Assembly (NCBI GenBank): GCA_964247055.1
Contig: OZ176053.1
Coordinates: forward strand, 5,518,001-5,582,000
DNA length: 64,000 nucleotides
Reading direction: 5' to 3'
DNA from: Paragordius varius
Lineage: Eukaryota > Nematomorpha
In this document: positions 11,931-26,300 of the stretch, piece by piece
Layout: every line of letters starts with the position of its first letter
How positions within the stretch are numbered: position 1 is the first letter of the stretch
Made by a program: the position numbers and the translations under genes
Notes under the pieces: model-generated
Database searches by the model: none
Seen by the model: only the letters and a program-made list of their open reading frames with translations
Told to the model about the DNA's origin: nothing

Positions 11931-12333
11931 CAAAGCAAAAAGGAAAAACTAATCAAAATTTGACATAGAGATGGCTGCTTTTTAAAACTTAAAGGGGCTT
12001 AGAAACATAGAAGTAAGCGCCGTTTCTCCCTTCCGTAAAGGATTTCACTTGTTTGATTTGTTTATTCGGTTAAATTATTATATCACTAAAGGTCCCTAAA
12101 TTGTAATAGCGATTAAAATGCACTTGTAAATTAATGTCTAGCCTAAATATTGGGTGGAGATATAATAAGGGACTATTAACTTTTAAAATACATTCCTTAA
12201 AGTAGAGTGTATAAAAATTTAAAAACAAAAATAATGACTTTATATAATTTTAAGACATAAAGCTACTCTTTATAACTAATTACTGGTTTTACTATGGAAT
12301 TACCATTAAATTATAAACATATTTCATATTTAA

Positions 12334-12600
12334 CACTTCGATTCAAATTGGGGTATCTAAATACCCCAGACTAATTTAAATTAAATTTTTTAAAAAACTA
12401 CTGAAAGAAACGGTCTTAATTTAAATTTATGCTTCTATCCTGATAAATATTATATAAATATGCCAAAATATCTTGATAAAATTTTGTTTTGAAAAAAAAT
12501 TCCATCTCAAACTACTTCGACTCCATTTTTATTTTACAAAATCTTTCCAAAATATAGTCCTGATGTTATTTTAAGGGTAAAATTAAAGCATATTTTTTAT
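12334..12600. mobile_element. TTAA-flanked MITE, left-half copy
   Basis: It begins right after TTAA (12330-12333) and carries the family's GGGGTATCTAAATACCCC hairpin. It matches the left half of the next copy closely and then stops where that copy begins. No right terminal repeat is present. Confidence 0.7.
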
Positions 12601-13204
12601 TTAACACTTGGATGCAACACATTCATTTTAGTCCTTCGATTCAAATTGGGGTATCTAAATACCCCAGACTAAATTTAAATTAAAATTTTTAAAAAACTAT
12701 TGAAGGAAACGGTCTTAATTTAAATTTATGCTTCTATCCTGATAAATATTATATAAATATGCCAAAATATCTTGATAAAATTTTTTGAAAAAAAAATCTC
12801 AAACTACTTCGACGCCATTTTTATTTTACAAAAATTTTGCAAAATATCGTCTTCATTTAATTTTAAGGGTAAAACTAAAGCTTATTTTTTGTATAAATTA
12901 CATCTAACATTGATAGAAATAGAAAAAGCGGTTTATTTTGTATTATTTTTTAATTTTACAATTTGACATGTCACGTTGACTAAATTTTTACCTTTCAGTT
13001 TTAGCTCAAAATAAAATATCAAGTATTTTTGAATAAAATTTTTTATATATTTCGGTTTATTAATGTTATATAAATGCAAAATTTTGCCATGGTTTCGATT
13101 GCCTCCATACTTTTTAAAGTATTTGATTTTAAACAGGCCTGGGGTATCCAACTACCCAATTTGAATCGAAGGACTAAAATGAGTGTGTTGTATCCAAGTG
13201 TTAA
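12601..13204. mobile_element. TTAA-flanked MITE, complete copy
   Basis: A 596-bp element (12605-13200) with terminal inverted repeats of about 60 bp, beginning CACTTGGAT and ending ATCCAAGTG, with TTAA on both sides. The TTAA duplication is the habit of piggyBac-type transposases, although the terminal bases are not the usual CCC. Other copies are at 51533-52111 and 52205-52327, and a diverged one at about 61188-61620. It has no coding capacity. Confidence 0.85.
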
Positions 13205-13284
13205 TTTATTTGATTTATCAATAAACTAAATTTATTAGATAATATAAGATAATTTACAAATAAATTACAATTTTTATAAGATAT

Positions 13285-16200
13285 TTATCGTTTCCGTTTT
13301 TGGCGAGAAAATTGAGGATTGAATTGTGAGTTGTAAAAACCTTGTCGATCGTGGTTTTGAGTGTCTGAATGAGTCTTTTTATCAGCCAAAACTTTCATCC
13401 ACTCTTGTCCAGGAAGTGTAGTGATATGTGGATTGTGTTCTATGACAGTTTGTAAAAATTTCTCTGTTCGAGCCTATTTGAATGAAAAAAAGCACATATT
13501 TAATAAGGTAGAGAGTAAACAAAATAATTTTTGCGAACAAAAGAACATTTTTGATACTTTTCTAGAGAATAAGTTATCTAAGCTTTAAATTGCAGATTAC
13601 TGAAATTAATGCAATTGAAAAACTTATTCATACCTTATTAATTTGAAAGGCAAAAGTTTTGAAGGATTATACATTTTATAATTAACTAAAATTAAAAAAC
13701 AGCAAAGATTAACAAAATAATAAAAAGTCTTTTATAGACGAATATAACAATTTGATACTTGTTCTGCTTGTTCTCGAGCTAAACGTTGATGTCTAAGCTT
13801 TTCTAATTTCTCATTTTTTTCTTGATCATTCGATGATTTTTTGTGATGTTTTTTATGTTTTTTGTGTTTTTTTGAAAAGCTTTGATTATCGGATAAAGTG
13901 GGCAATATAGAGATTAATTTTCCATCAATTTTAGTTTCATTTACCGAAGCGTGTTCGATGGCTAATGGTTGTGATTTAGATTCTTTTTTGTCGCGCAAAG
14001 ATGCAAATATAGCATCAATTTCTTCGCTAATACAAAATTAATTCAGGTAATGTTACATATTTAAAAATATAAATAATTATAGTTAGAAAATGAATAATAA
14101 ACGTTATATTTTCATATGGTACATATAAATTTTGATTAATATTAAAAAAATCGTAGACTTCAAATTAAAAATATTATTTTGTAAAAGGATTTTCAGGTTA
14201 ATTTAAAGGAATGCAATATAGCACCAAAAAATTAGCACTATTATTGGCAATATTGGTATAATATGTAAGTTTTCTAATTTTAAGTATTTACTATGCAAAT
14301 ATATTGTATTCTTTTTATGCCTTTATAAAAATTAGATTTTTTAATCAAGATAACTTTTTTGCATTTATTTCATGCAAGTCTTACAACAATTATATTGAAG
14401 ATAAGGCATATTAGAAAATTTGTTAATTATCATATGATAATGAATAATATTCTAAAACCCCTTTAAATGGTATAAAGCTTGCATTTTAAGGACATTTTAT
14501 ATCAAATTTTAAGAAATTTGTAATTTAATTTTTTTTGTCTCAGATCATTAAAGATTCATATAGATTACTTAACAAATACTAGCTTTACAATAATAAAAAG
14601 AACAAAAGGTAAAAAAGAAAAATATTTTTATCAAAAAGCCACTGAAATTATAACTTTAATTTATTTAATGTATAACTCATTGTTTTAAACTGCACGTCTA
14701 AAGTAAGGATGTATTGATCATAATCAATCATGTGTTTGACAATAAAAATTAAATAATTTATATAGGAAAATTTGAGGTTTAAAAAAGTATAATCGTCTTT
14801 AAAATATTTGCTTTATATTTTTACGTTTTTTCTGCATAATTTTAATTTTACTGTAAGATCCAAAATGATTCCATAAATAAAAATATAAAATATGTGTCAA
14901 TGGATGGATATATTATGAATTATACTTTTCACGTTGAAAGTCTTTGGAACGAATGGAAGGTTGGTCTAATTTTGGTTTTAAATACCATGGCGTTGTATCT
15001 AACAATATTAAAAAGATAATCATATAAATCTCCAATTTATAACCTATTTTATACATATTTAACCATTGACAAGGAACTTCTCAGTAGATAGATTAATCAT
15101 CAAAAAATTTAATCAATAATCCGACATGTATGAATTATATAGGTTGAATTATTTCTTCAGTGTTTTCCATAATAACGTTTGATAACATTTGACAATAACA
15201 ATATGGGGAAAAAACTTTTGATTGCATTAATTTATATTATTTTGGATAAGGAACAAAAAATACAATAATAAAATTTACACCTAAATATATTTAATTATAT
15301 TATGGTAAAAAAGCGCTGCCCCTTTCCCTTTCTTAACTGTATTTTAAACAGAAAAAACTTTTTAAAAAATTTAGAAAGTAAATACTCGGATATGTTTTTA
15401 ACAATATTATATAATAATTTATAATAAAATAAACGGATAATAATCTACAATATTTACTTTATATAAAAAACAAAAGACCCAACGGCTTCAGTTTATCAAC
15501 TTAAAATTTGACCCAAAATATATGTGTTATTGTATATTTCATTATGTGTTTATTGGCAAATTTTTACTTCTATTTTTGGAGGGTTATCTAGATAAATTTT
15601 AAAAAAACTTATTAGGGCTAAAAATCTTGTTTTAATTGCAGAAAATTTCATGTTTTGTTAGTTTAGATATCATATATGATAATTACAAAAAATAAATTAT
15701 AATGAATTCATAATGACTCATATTGAGGAGCTCGTTTGTTAGGAATAACTGAATACCGAAACAAAAAGGGCCAAAAGTTATAATTAAACATACACTACAT
15801 AAGGTTAAAACGAAAAATATTATTTAAAAAACATTAAATTAGCCCTTTTGAAAATTTGTTTTTACTTTGGGAATCAACAGCACTTTGTCCCAAATATATC
15901 CCAACTTTGCGTTCCCAATCTTCTTGTTCCTTCTTTTTCTCACGTTCTTTTTGAAGATCTTCAAAATTATCTACCTTTTCCTATATTTAAATTATAATTA
16001 TGTTATATAAGCAAATATACACAAAATGTATTTTATATATTTAAAATTATCTAAGAATAACCCCCTTTTCAATCTTTTCAAAAAGATTTATATGCGAATT
16101 ATTGTCATATATTTTTTCTTTTTTGGATTTAGGGATTGGTTCCACAAACCCTTGTTTTTCAGCTGCTTTTTGCCGTAAAACATTTAAACGAGATTCTGTT

Positions 16201-16350
16201 TCCTAAATATAAATATTTACACTATACATATTGAAGTTTTCGCTCTTTGGTTTTCACCTCTTCTTCTAGGGCTTCTGCTTCATCCTTTCTAACTTTGGCT
16301 ATATTATCCTTTCTCCGAACATGCCAACTCTTGTGTGGAAGAATATTCAT
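13285..16350 (-). CDS. LENG1: LENG1 homologue (leukocyte receptor cluster member 1-like)
   Basis: A 302-residue protein with exons, in transcript order, 16350-16228, 16202-16062, 15980-15866, 14998-14926, 14026-13759 and 13473-13285. They sum to 909 nt with all phases matching. The N-terminus [16 protein letters not shown] matches the LENG1 signature almost exactly. Further family blocks are [35 protein letters not shown] and the C-terminal [16 protein letters not shown]. It is Lys/Glu-rich, probably coiled and nuclear, with a Lys/His run [10 protein letters not shown] in exon 5. LENG1 proteins contain a Cir_N-type N-terminus and are linked to RNA processing in other species; nothing here adds to that. 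The first intron (16203-16227) is only 25 nt, and reading through it meets a TAG. AATAAA on the minus strand (13231-13236) is a likely polyadenylation signal. Confidence 0.93.
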
Positions 16351-16907
16351 ATGGATAAATTTAAAAAAGTGTTAAAACGTCTGATTCAATAAGCTTGTAC
16401 AAATGATGAATATAATTAGGATTAAAGAAAGTTTGAACTTCAATTATATTAAATTAAAACAAATATTTTAAAAATCATATATCTTCAGAGGCATCGAATG
16501 CCTCGTTTACAATGCATCCATTATTGGCCGGTATAAGAGATATTCTAATGAAAAAAAATTTTTTAATAGAGAAATGTATCAGGATTATCATGGTGCTTTG
16601 GTTTTGGTGTTCACTAAAGATTTAACCTATTTTGAGGTAATTTTGTATTCCAAAGCGATTTAAAATTGGAATAAAAATAATTTTAGCTATTGAGCCAAAT
16701 TAAAAATATGCTTTTAATCTTTTATGCGCATTACACAAAATAGAAAAAATGTAAAATAAAAAAATCCTCATCTTAAACTTTTGCCATCATTTTTATCTAT
16801 AAATTTAGTAAATCTCTGACGCGACATGCAAATAAATGTATACTATGGTTAGAGAATGTAAATAAAACTTTCGGGTTAAATTTACCAGCAAAAACTGGAT
16901 ATTAGCT

Positions 16908-16910
<3 letters not shown>

Positions 16911-16951
<41 letters not shown>
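16911..16951. repeat. (TA)n microsatellite
   Basis: About 20 uninterrupted TA units in the LENG1-M13 intergenic region. Confidence 0.95.
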
Positions 16952-16953
<2 letters not shown>

Positions 16954-17754
16954 AAATGCAAACTAGTAAATGTGAAAAGGTAATAAAATGTTAAGCGAAT
17001 AATTAGAAATATAATAATTTCAGAAATTTGAAAAATATAAGATATCCCTTATCTGTTTTGAGATGCCAAAAGTATCCGTTTAAAAAAAGTGCAGATCTAT
17101 TGATATTAATAAACTTTACATCTAATATGATTGTTGTTAAATTTTTTTGAAAATTGTCCTTTGTTTTAATTGGCTAGATCCTTACAAATATCATAGCGTT
17201 TTCTAATTCTTAAATTACCTATTCATAAAACCGTAGTTCATTTACCTTATATACCTATTCAAATTTGATATATAACCCGTATAATCCTTACAATATTTTT
17301 TGTCAAAAATTGATATATATGGCTTTTATAGGGGACCTCGTCTATAAATTATCACTAAGTTCGGTTTTCTAAAACCTAAATTTTAATAGGTGCTGATCTA
17401 ATATCTAATACACTTTCATATTTATAGAGAACATGCATTAATCGTAATGCGCATGTTGCATTTTATATGAGTCAACTGTTTTTGTTAATTTCACAATTCA
17501 AATCAGATATCCTGAAAATACAGCTTCTTATACTCAAAATAAAATTAATATATCACAGTTGCATTACGGCAAATTATAAATAAAGCTTATTCGGATTTTA
17601 AGTCAAGTCAAAGTCCAAAATCTAAAAGTTTTTATGAAAAAATAATGGGTTATAACAAAAATAATAATATACGACTTATTTACAAATAATTTATACAGGC
17701 ACATTAATGTTGGTCAATTCACATTATTTTTGTCTTATTGGTAATATAGTAGCG

Positions 17755-17950
17755 CAGTTGTACTCATTAAAAAATTTCAAAGGGCGGTAATAAAATATTT
17801 ACTTGTATCAAGGGCCATAATAGTGGTAACTATTTCATAGCTGTTTTAGACATTTGCAGATATTTATATGCCAAATAAGTACATCAATTTTTTAATCATT
17901 CGGTGCCATAAAAAAGTACTTTTCATGACCACCGTCTGAGTGCCGTTGTG
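17755..17950. mobile_element. hAT-like MITE copy (about 200 bp family)
   Basis: Shares the blocks CAAGGGCCATA, GACATTTGCAGATATTTATA and GCCATAAAAAAG with copies at 41588-41799 and 61892-62090. The family ends are CAGTGGTACT-like. This copy is diverged and its right edge is approximate. Confidence 0.6.
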
Positions 17951-18827
17951 GTAGAATATGGGTAAAAAATAACAAATGGTTGATATTTTAATTTTTACCT
18001 ATACATAAACATTAAAACTTAATTATGGACAAAATTTGTTATATATCATACGCTAATGTAATACCAATTGCCCAACAATAATGAGAATCGAGCAACAAAT
18101 ATGCATACTGTAATAAATGTATTTGATGCCATCCACAACAATTTTTTTAACACTCTTATGAAATGCTAATTTAAAGGCTAAATAAAATCAAACAAAATTT
18201 AAAGAATATCTAGATGGTTAAAACTTAGACAAAAAATTCAAAATAAATTTTTACATAAAATGCTAATAAGTTTGAATTAAAACTTTTTAGTTTGCTAAAT
18301 ATAGTTAATTTATTTTAGGAAATACCAAAAAACATTAATTTTACTTTATGTTCGTGATCTACCTGTCATATATTTAATCCAATAAAAATGAATCTTTTTA
18401 TAAATTTTATTACTATTTAAGGAATAAAAACAATGCTAAAATAAAATTTAAGTAGTATATTAACGAATTCGGGGAAAAATGTAAAAAAAGTCGATTTCTT
18501 GCAATATCTTAATGATGTCTTAAAAAAATGTCAACTAACGGTTGATAAGAAAATCATCAAAATGATAACAAAAATAATCAATATTTACATCATCTATAGG
18601 GCATATTACAATTTTATTAATCCCTTAGAGGCATGTTTATATAAATTGATGTAATCCGTTAAACAATCAATATACGCGATTTGATTTTATATCCCTAACT
18701 AATTATATCTAGCATTTACGTCATGTTTCGTATAATCCGACTTTTAAGAAGAGAGCATTCAGTCACACAAGATACTATAAAAACATGAGAGATATATTGA
18801 ATGTTTTATTTTATATTTTTGATATAA

Positions 18828-20313
18828 ATGTCCCGAATTTCCATTTTTCTTATCATTATAGGTGAGTAAGTGTACAGACCGTAAAATTTTGTGATAATTT
18901 AAATTTGAAACTACTTATCTTATTTTGTGTTTTATTATATCTTTTTTATTGAACTATAATATGTTTTTATTTTATATTTTTCGCGACAGTGAAACTTATT
19001 TTGATACTACATGCCGCCGATGGGTTGGACAATGAAACTTCAGTTATTGATATAAAAAAATTGGAATTATGTCAAGATTTTTATACTCATGTCTGTGATA
19101 AGTTATATACCCGAGACCAAATCACGCTTGGTAGCGATAATGTTAAAGAATATAATCCTTATACACGGTTACGGAGAAACGTTTTTGATACCATTTTCAG
19201 TATTCATTCATTTTATTTTAGTTGGCTAATTTAAACAATCATCATTTAAAAAAATTTTATTGAGTATTAAAATGATTGGACGTTGATAGACATTTATTAA
19301 TTAAAATGGTCAGCCATATAAAATTCTAAATTGCAAAGCTCTAAGGAATTGTTCGTTTTCAATTTTTTAAAATATTTTACCATTTAAAAAAACATCACAT
19401 TAGATTACCAAGCATACATAACTATTATTATAGAATATGTGACTTCCTTGAAAAAATCTGAGAACGAAAATAATACGGATCAATATGCATTTGAACCAAA
19501 ATTCCGGAATCTGTATCAAACCTGTGTGGCAGCATTCGAATCGAACGACGAGTCACCCATTAATCAAGGCTTTAACATAAAAGAACTTCAAAAAACCAAA
19601 GACACGTTCTATAAAAAGATTTTATTTGCCGCTAAAACATGGGAACCTTTGTCGCGTGCATTCTTTTCTAATGATAATAATAATTCACCCAAAATGTTTA
19701 GGACTCGAATGGTGAATCACTATGATAAATTGTATGAAACTTATACAACGGCTCCATCGAACCAAAGCAATGCATTGTTAACCAATATACTGATTGATTT
19801 ATATAAAACCACAGGGTTTGCTCTTTCTAAATATAATGTTCTTGGAATATCTCTCGATACATCGGAATATGTAATAGCTCTTAAAGTACCGAAAGTTACC
19901 CTAAGCATTCATGAAAATTATAATAATACAACCCAAAATGAAAACAGCACAGTTGATGAAAATAATTTTGGGAATGAAACAAATTTAACACAAAATATAG
20001 ATGTTTCGAACCCATACAATAAATATAAAAAATATTTTACAACCGTTACTCAAAATCTTGGGATGACAGAAAAAGACTTCGAAAATATTTTTGAATTCGA
20101 ACGACAATTAGCTCAAGTAAATTTTAAAAATATTTTAATTGAATACATATTTTAGATAAGATTGCGCTACATATACAAATTCAGTGATTACTGACATAAA
20201 ATTTAGAATAATATTTATAGTCAATAGAAAAATTGGAATACTCGTTAAAAAAAATTATACCAATTATTTTTCCCACTCATGTAATTAAAGCTTTTTAGGG
20301 TAGGATGCATTTT

Positions 20314-20360
<47 letters not shown>

Positions 20361-23300
20361 AATCAATTATGGATTTAAAATACTACTAAAAGAATTTTTC
20401 TGTGATTGCAGAAAGCTGGTATTTGAATAGATTATCGATAACCATAAAAACGTGATTTTTAAATCATTTTATAAACCATTTAATATACTCTATTATAATT
20501 TATATTCATTTTATGGATATTTTTCCTTCCAGTTTTAAGCAGAATTATAACCCATTCAAAACTTAATTAATTTAGTTTTTATCCACGGTGTATTATATAA
20601 TATATTAATAATAGATTTCAGAAAACTCAGCAAGTTATCGGAAAAAACACGTTAATTATGAAAGATTGGCCAAAAAACTTGGTGCATTCAACGCTGTATT
20701 ATATTATTCCATATATACTTTTTTAATATGGAATTTAAAACCAATATGTAAATGATAAACTTATTCATTATACAGATAAATATTAGCCAAATTATTGCCG
20801 AACTATGTGTCAAACGAAATATTTCCTGTGAAGAAATTTCTATACAATACAACAAGAAATATTTGACTCAACTTGACAAACTTTTGAAAAACAGCATGGA
20901 GTCGTCCCATGGTTTTAGGTAAAATTTAAAAAAGTTTTTTTAGGCGACGTTGTTAATTTTTTAATTTTTATGAATCATCCTTTAAATAAATTTTTACAGA
21001 ACTCTAATGGATTTCTTATTATTGGGGCATTTGAGAAATGATTATATGCATATGCCATTATCATTTCAACGGGCACGCGATTCGATTTGTGAATATATGC
21101 CCGAATGTACATACAGAACCGATAGTGATGCATATTGTTATGATGTAACCAGCAAAATGTTCCCCGACATACTTGATTACTATTTTTATAAACTATTTGT
21201 GGCCAATAAATCGTATGATGGGGTGGGTGTTATGATTATTTTTCATTATTATTTTCTTTTGTTTTTTAGTTAATCCATTGAAAAAGATACTACCTTGTAT
21301 CGAAAATTTTAATATAGTTTAATCTAATAAATACGGGAATTCAAATTATTATTTTAACATAAAATATTAGTTCTCGTTGGCTTATTAATTTTATTTACAA
21401 GTTTAATGCATTTGTTTAATATATGGAAAATAATTTTTGGAAGCTAAATGGCGAAAAATCTGTTGAATTTTATCATCAATTTTTGTAAATTTATGTTTTA
21501 AAACAGGTTAGAGCCATTTATAATACCCTTAAAACGACAGCATGTATAAAAATAGAAGATTCCCCATGGTTAGATCACCCCACTAAACAGAGTCTGATAA
21601 AACATGTAAACATTTATTAAATTATTAGAAGAAGTTCATCTTTTTGCTATTTTCATTTATATTTCTTAATTTATAGTAAATTTTGTTTAACTGCCAAATT
21701 CAGGGTCAAAAATTTGTTTTTCCCAATTTTAATATTTTTTGGAAAGTGTAATTATCGGAATTCGGAAAAAATGGGAGTCACGTTCCATATAAGGGAAACA
21801 AACTTCGAAATTGATTTAAACCAGTCAGGCTTTTTTTACTATGAATCAGAAGGGCTAAATTGCATATTAACAGATATTAGTATAATAAATAAATTTAAAG
21901 GCACCTTTTCAATACGGCCCAACATTAATAAAGCGTCGAAAATGTAAAAAATTTGGTTTTGAAAATAAGCGTAATTCATTAATTTTTGTATTTATGGGAT
22001 TTTAATATGTCAAAATTTTAAACTAATTAGCTTTGTTTTAAAACCATCATTTACCTAGTAATTCCATAAATCTTAGTTTGAAAAAAAATGTAGTTGGCCC
22101 GTCACCTTAGATGGATAAATAAATATATTGCTATTAAATAAAACATCCCAAATCTTATTTTTGTTAAAAGGGTTATTTTAAATTATAGTTTATTTCTCTA
22201 TCTCAGGTACCGAACGGGTTGATCACATGTTTTTAAAAAAAGTATCTATTTCTAGTGTATAAAATCTAAGTGATTAGACTATATCCCAATAAACAAATTT
22301 ATGCGAAATTTTGTGAAATATCATTGATTCTCTTTCATGTAAATGCTTTACTTTGTAAATGTCGGATTTTATTGAAACACAAGCTTATTAATTATGTATT
22401 TTATTTCCTATTATGTATTCATTTCATATATTAACCATTTTGATTCATAAATATAATTTTTTAACAAAAGCTGACTCCTTAAAAACCGTTTTTTCAACCT
22501 ATTTTCTTATATTTGTAAATAGCTTCACAATATTACGTTTGAAATAACTGATTCATTGGATTATCAAGAACCTCGTGTGCTAGAAAACCATTATAAAAAT
22601 GTAAACAAGTTTTAGTTAATTTTTAATGTATTTTGTTGTTATATAATGAAAAGAAAATTTTTATGTTCGTGTAAATTTAAAATTATATTTGTTTTAGGTC
22701 ACAACAAACGAAGAAAGTTTCGCCCATAATTTAGATGAATTACTTAACTTTGAATCAATGTATGTGCAGTTATTGTTTTAAATTGAAGTCTTTCGTTAGC
22801 TATTATTTATTAAAAAAAGAATTTTTACTTCAACTAATTAATTAACACTTGATTACCTTTTAAATATTTATAACAGAACGCACTTTGGAAAGAAAATCTT
22901 TAGAGCCTAAACTTTGTAATAAAATACACAAACACTAAAATAATATAGAAAAATTTTTATATTGTACTCATATACTCTTCGAGCAAACAGCTGATTTTTA
23001 AATTATTATCAAAATTTCCTTAAATATTATTTTTTTTGTTAACCATATTATTTGCTAATTTTATATTTTTAAAAAATAAAGAAAACGGTTAAAAGTTTAA
23101 CACTATTTTTTTATATTTTAAATTTTTTGAAATATTGCGCTTAACGTTTCATGACCTTTTCACTTTTATGTCCTAGTTGATATATTGGGGTAGTTTCTCA
23201 GAGCTCAATGTAATAAACTACTTTTTTTATATGAGTTAAAATTCAATTATCAAACATTTTTCTCATGTATTCGATTGAAAACATTATATTTTTTACAGTT

Positions 23301-26300
23301 TTGTGACTTCTAGAGTTTAAATTTGGGATAGCTCCAAAACAATATAGAAACGAACAGCTAGTAATTAGATTAAACATATAATCAAATTTTTGTTGGTAAA
23401 ATATAGCCTGAAAGCATTTTAAAGTTAATTATTTACATTAACCATAATATACATTTTTTTCCCTGTTGCATTAGCGATTTAAAAAAAATAGAAAAAAATG
23501 GCGGCGTAAAGCTTGAGATGAGGATTTTTTTACAATTTACATTTTTTTCAAAAAAATTTATAATGCGCCTAAAAGGTTTAAGTATATATTTAAATTTCGC
23601 TTAAAAAATGCTTTTTAAAATATTCAAATTCCAATTCGCTCTGGGATATAACACTACCCCAGAAGGTCATGGAGTGTTATAGGGATACACATTGTTTAAA
23701 TTTTCAATATTATAGATATTTTAAATTTTTTTATAAATCGCCTGGGAAATACTCTTAAAAGTTATAAATGTGTATAGCATTATATTTTAAACATATAATT
23801 TTTAGATTTTCCAGAGAGAAGTAGTATATATAAATTTTGTTGTCCAAATGCTTATATGCAGCGATTTATTAACACCCTATCGAAATAACAGAATGTCTTT
23901 AAGAAAAATAAAATTAATACTTTTTACAATAAAAATAGCTTGTAAACCGCATTGTGTTTGAAACCCCTTTTATTATATATAAAATCGGAATCAGAGGTCC
24001 TGAAAAAAGGCTTTGTTTTTATTTTATAAAACTGTATTCTGTCTTCACATATTTTTTATATTTAGCTAATTATATTATATCGAATTCATAGGGATGGAAA
24101 AACCTTATTCGACACTGACGTATTCTACGATAGCCATGAGAATAAAATAAGTTAATAATTTGCTTTGCATATTAATATATATTGAAAACTTGGCCATTAA
24201 TTGAGCCTTTATCACTAAAATCTAATTTTAAACTGTTATTAATTTTTTATATTTATATCTCATTCATAGAAGTGTTTGTGGGCCTTTTACAAGAACCAAT
24301 TTATGCCGATAAGCCAATGTAAGACATTAGTTTTAACGTTGCTTGTGCTAATACAATATTTTTTTTCGTTTATAAATCAATTTAATGCCTTATACAGAGT
24401 ATCTCAATATGCTGGGATTGGGTCCATTTTAGGACATGAAATGATGCATGGAGTCTTTGCGCATCGTAAGTTTTAGCTTATCATAACATAGCATATTAAC
24501 TTGATAATTTATTAGTTGCAATTTTATTGGTGAACACAATACTACGTTTGGCAAAATTATTATCATCATAGGAAGAGATTGGATCAAAATAGGAAAAAAT
24601 TAAATTTAAATTTGGTACACGGATGATTTTTTTATGTTATTTATTAAAATAGTATCAAAATTTGGCAGGCCATATATTTATCAGTGATATTCTGTAAAAT
24701 ATGATGAAGTATTTTTTATTTTTAAAAACAATTTTATAGTCATATTTATTATTATACACCTGATATATACCTGATTGGTGGTCAATTTTTGGTTGTCAGT
24801 TGCTGAAATTGCACTACCAATTGGTAGAATACTGCTGAAACTATTCTAAAGCACAAAGGTGTAAGAGGAAAACGTTTGAATTAACATTAATTTTAGTTTA
24901 ATGGTTAAAAAATAGAATAACTCCAAAAACCGATTGAAACCAGCTTATTTTATTATGAATAAATATTTTGCTAAAAGCTTTCTAAAATTAATTATTTACA
25001 TTTTTATATTAAACATTTATTCAGTAGTACCGATTTTAAATATATTCAGAGAATGGCGAAAGTACGTGATGAGGATTTTTTTGTTTTACATTTTTAAAAA
25101 ATTATTTTTTAATCATGCGACTAAAAACGCTAAAGATAGCATATTTTTAATTTGGCCTAATATCTTAAACGCTTATGATATTCTGATTTAAAACCGCCAG
25201 GAAAATAAATCCAGGTAATAAAGTTTTGACAATAAAATATTATAACAAATCCAAAATGTTAATTTTTGATCCAAAAAATATTTAACATAATTAGTGAGTT
25301 GGTCAATTTTCAATTTTGGCTAATTAAGAAAGTATTGTAAACCTTTTTCAAAGCCAAAATTTATACCTAATTTGGACAATTTCGTTGTACAGTTAAAAAT
25401 CTTTAACGTTGTATCTTTCATGCAATGGCGTAAAAGAAGGACATAACCTTTCTAAAATTGGCTCGGTATCCACTGATCTTGTGTGCTTATATACCATTTA
25501 CAAAATTCACTTTTAAACAATTCAAATTTATCCTTCAATAAATTATATGTTTTTTAAGATTAAAAATTACCTATATTTTTATATATTTTTAAAAAATAAA
25601 ATTTTGTGTTAAATTAATACTGAATTGAAAAAATAATATGCCATAAAGATATATTCATATTAATATTGAGTTATATTAATTCGAAAACACATAATTTTTT
25701 TAGGGTGAATTTAAATTGCTCAAGGGTGAATATGAACTGTAAATGGTATATATTATCATCCCAATTAATTATAATAATTTTTATAGTGGTTGACAATGAT
25801 TATGAGGATTATATGACATCAAACGTTACGGGACCTCTTGTAGAGCATTTCAAATGTCTCAAAACAAAATATGAAAAATTTACCAAGAACAAACAAATCG
25901 TAATATTATTATTGATAAATATAAAAAATTGTATTTTCAAAATTAATTTGTGATTTCAATACATTATGGTAATTAACATGTTGGGCTAATTAGACCGCAG
26001 TATGAAAATTATATAATTCACAATAATTTATTTATAAAAATATTTTATTCTATGTTAAGGATGAGGATTATGTTTTTGATGAATACATCGCTGACAATGA
26101 AGGAATCAAATTGGCTTTTGCGGTATTTATTTTCTATAAATTGATTGTATTATTTGAGCGTCTTTTTGATATATATATATTTGGTAAATTTATTTTTTAT
26201 AATTTACAAAATGATCCAGTTTAAATTATTAATAAATTTTTTAAATGATTGTCGATTGTCATCACACACAATTCCTTTGTTTGAAATTTTCTAATAATTT

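Larger units (their letters stand above)
16351..18827. other. divergent intergenic region, repeats
   Basis: Lies between the divergent LENG1 and M13 genes, so it must hold both promoters, but no core element is convincing in this A+T-rich DNA. It contains a copy of the dispersed repeat with TATCAGGATTATCATGGTGC (about 16573), a TA microsatellite and a small MITE. No other gene is seen. Confidence 0.6.
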
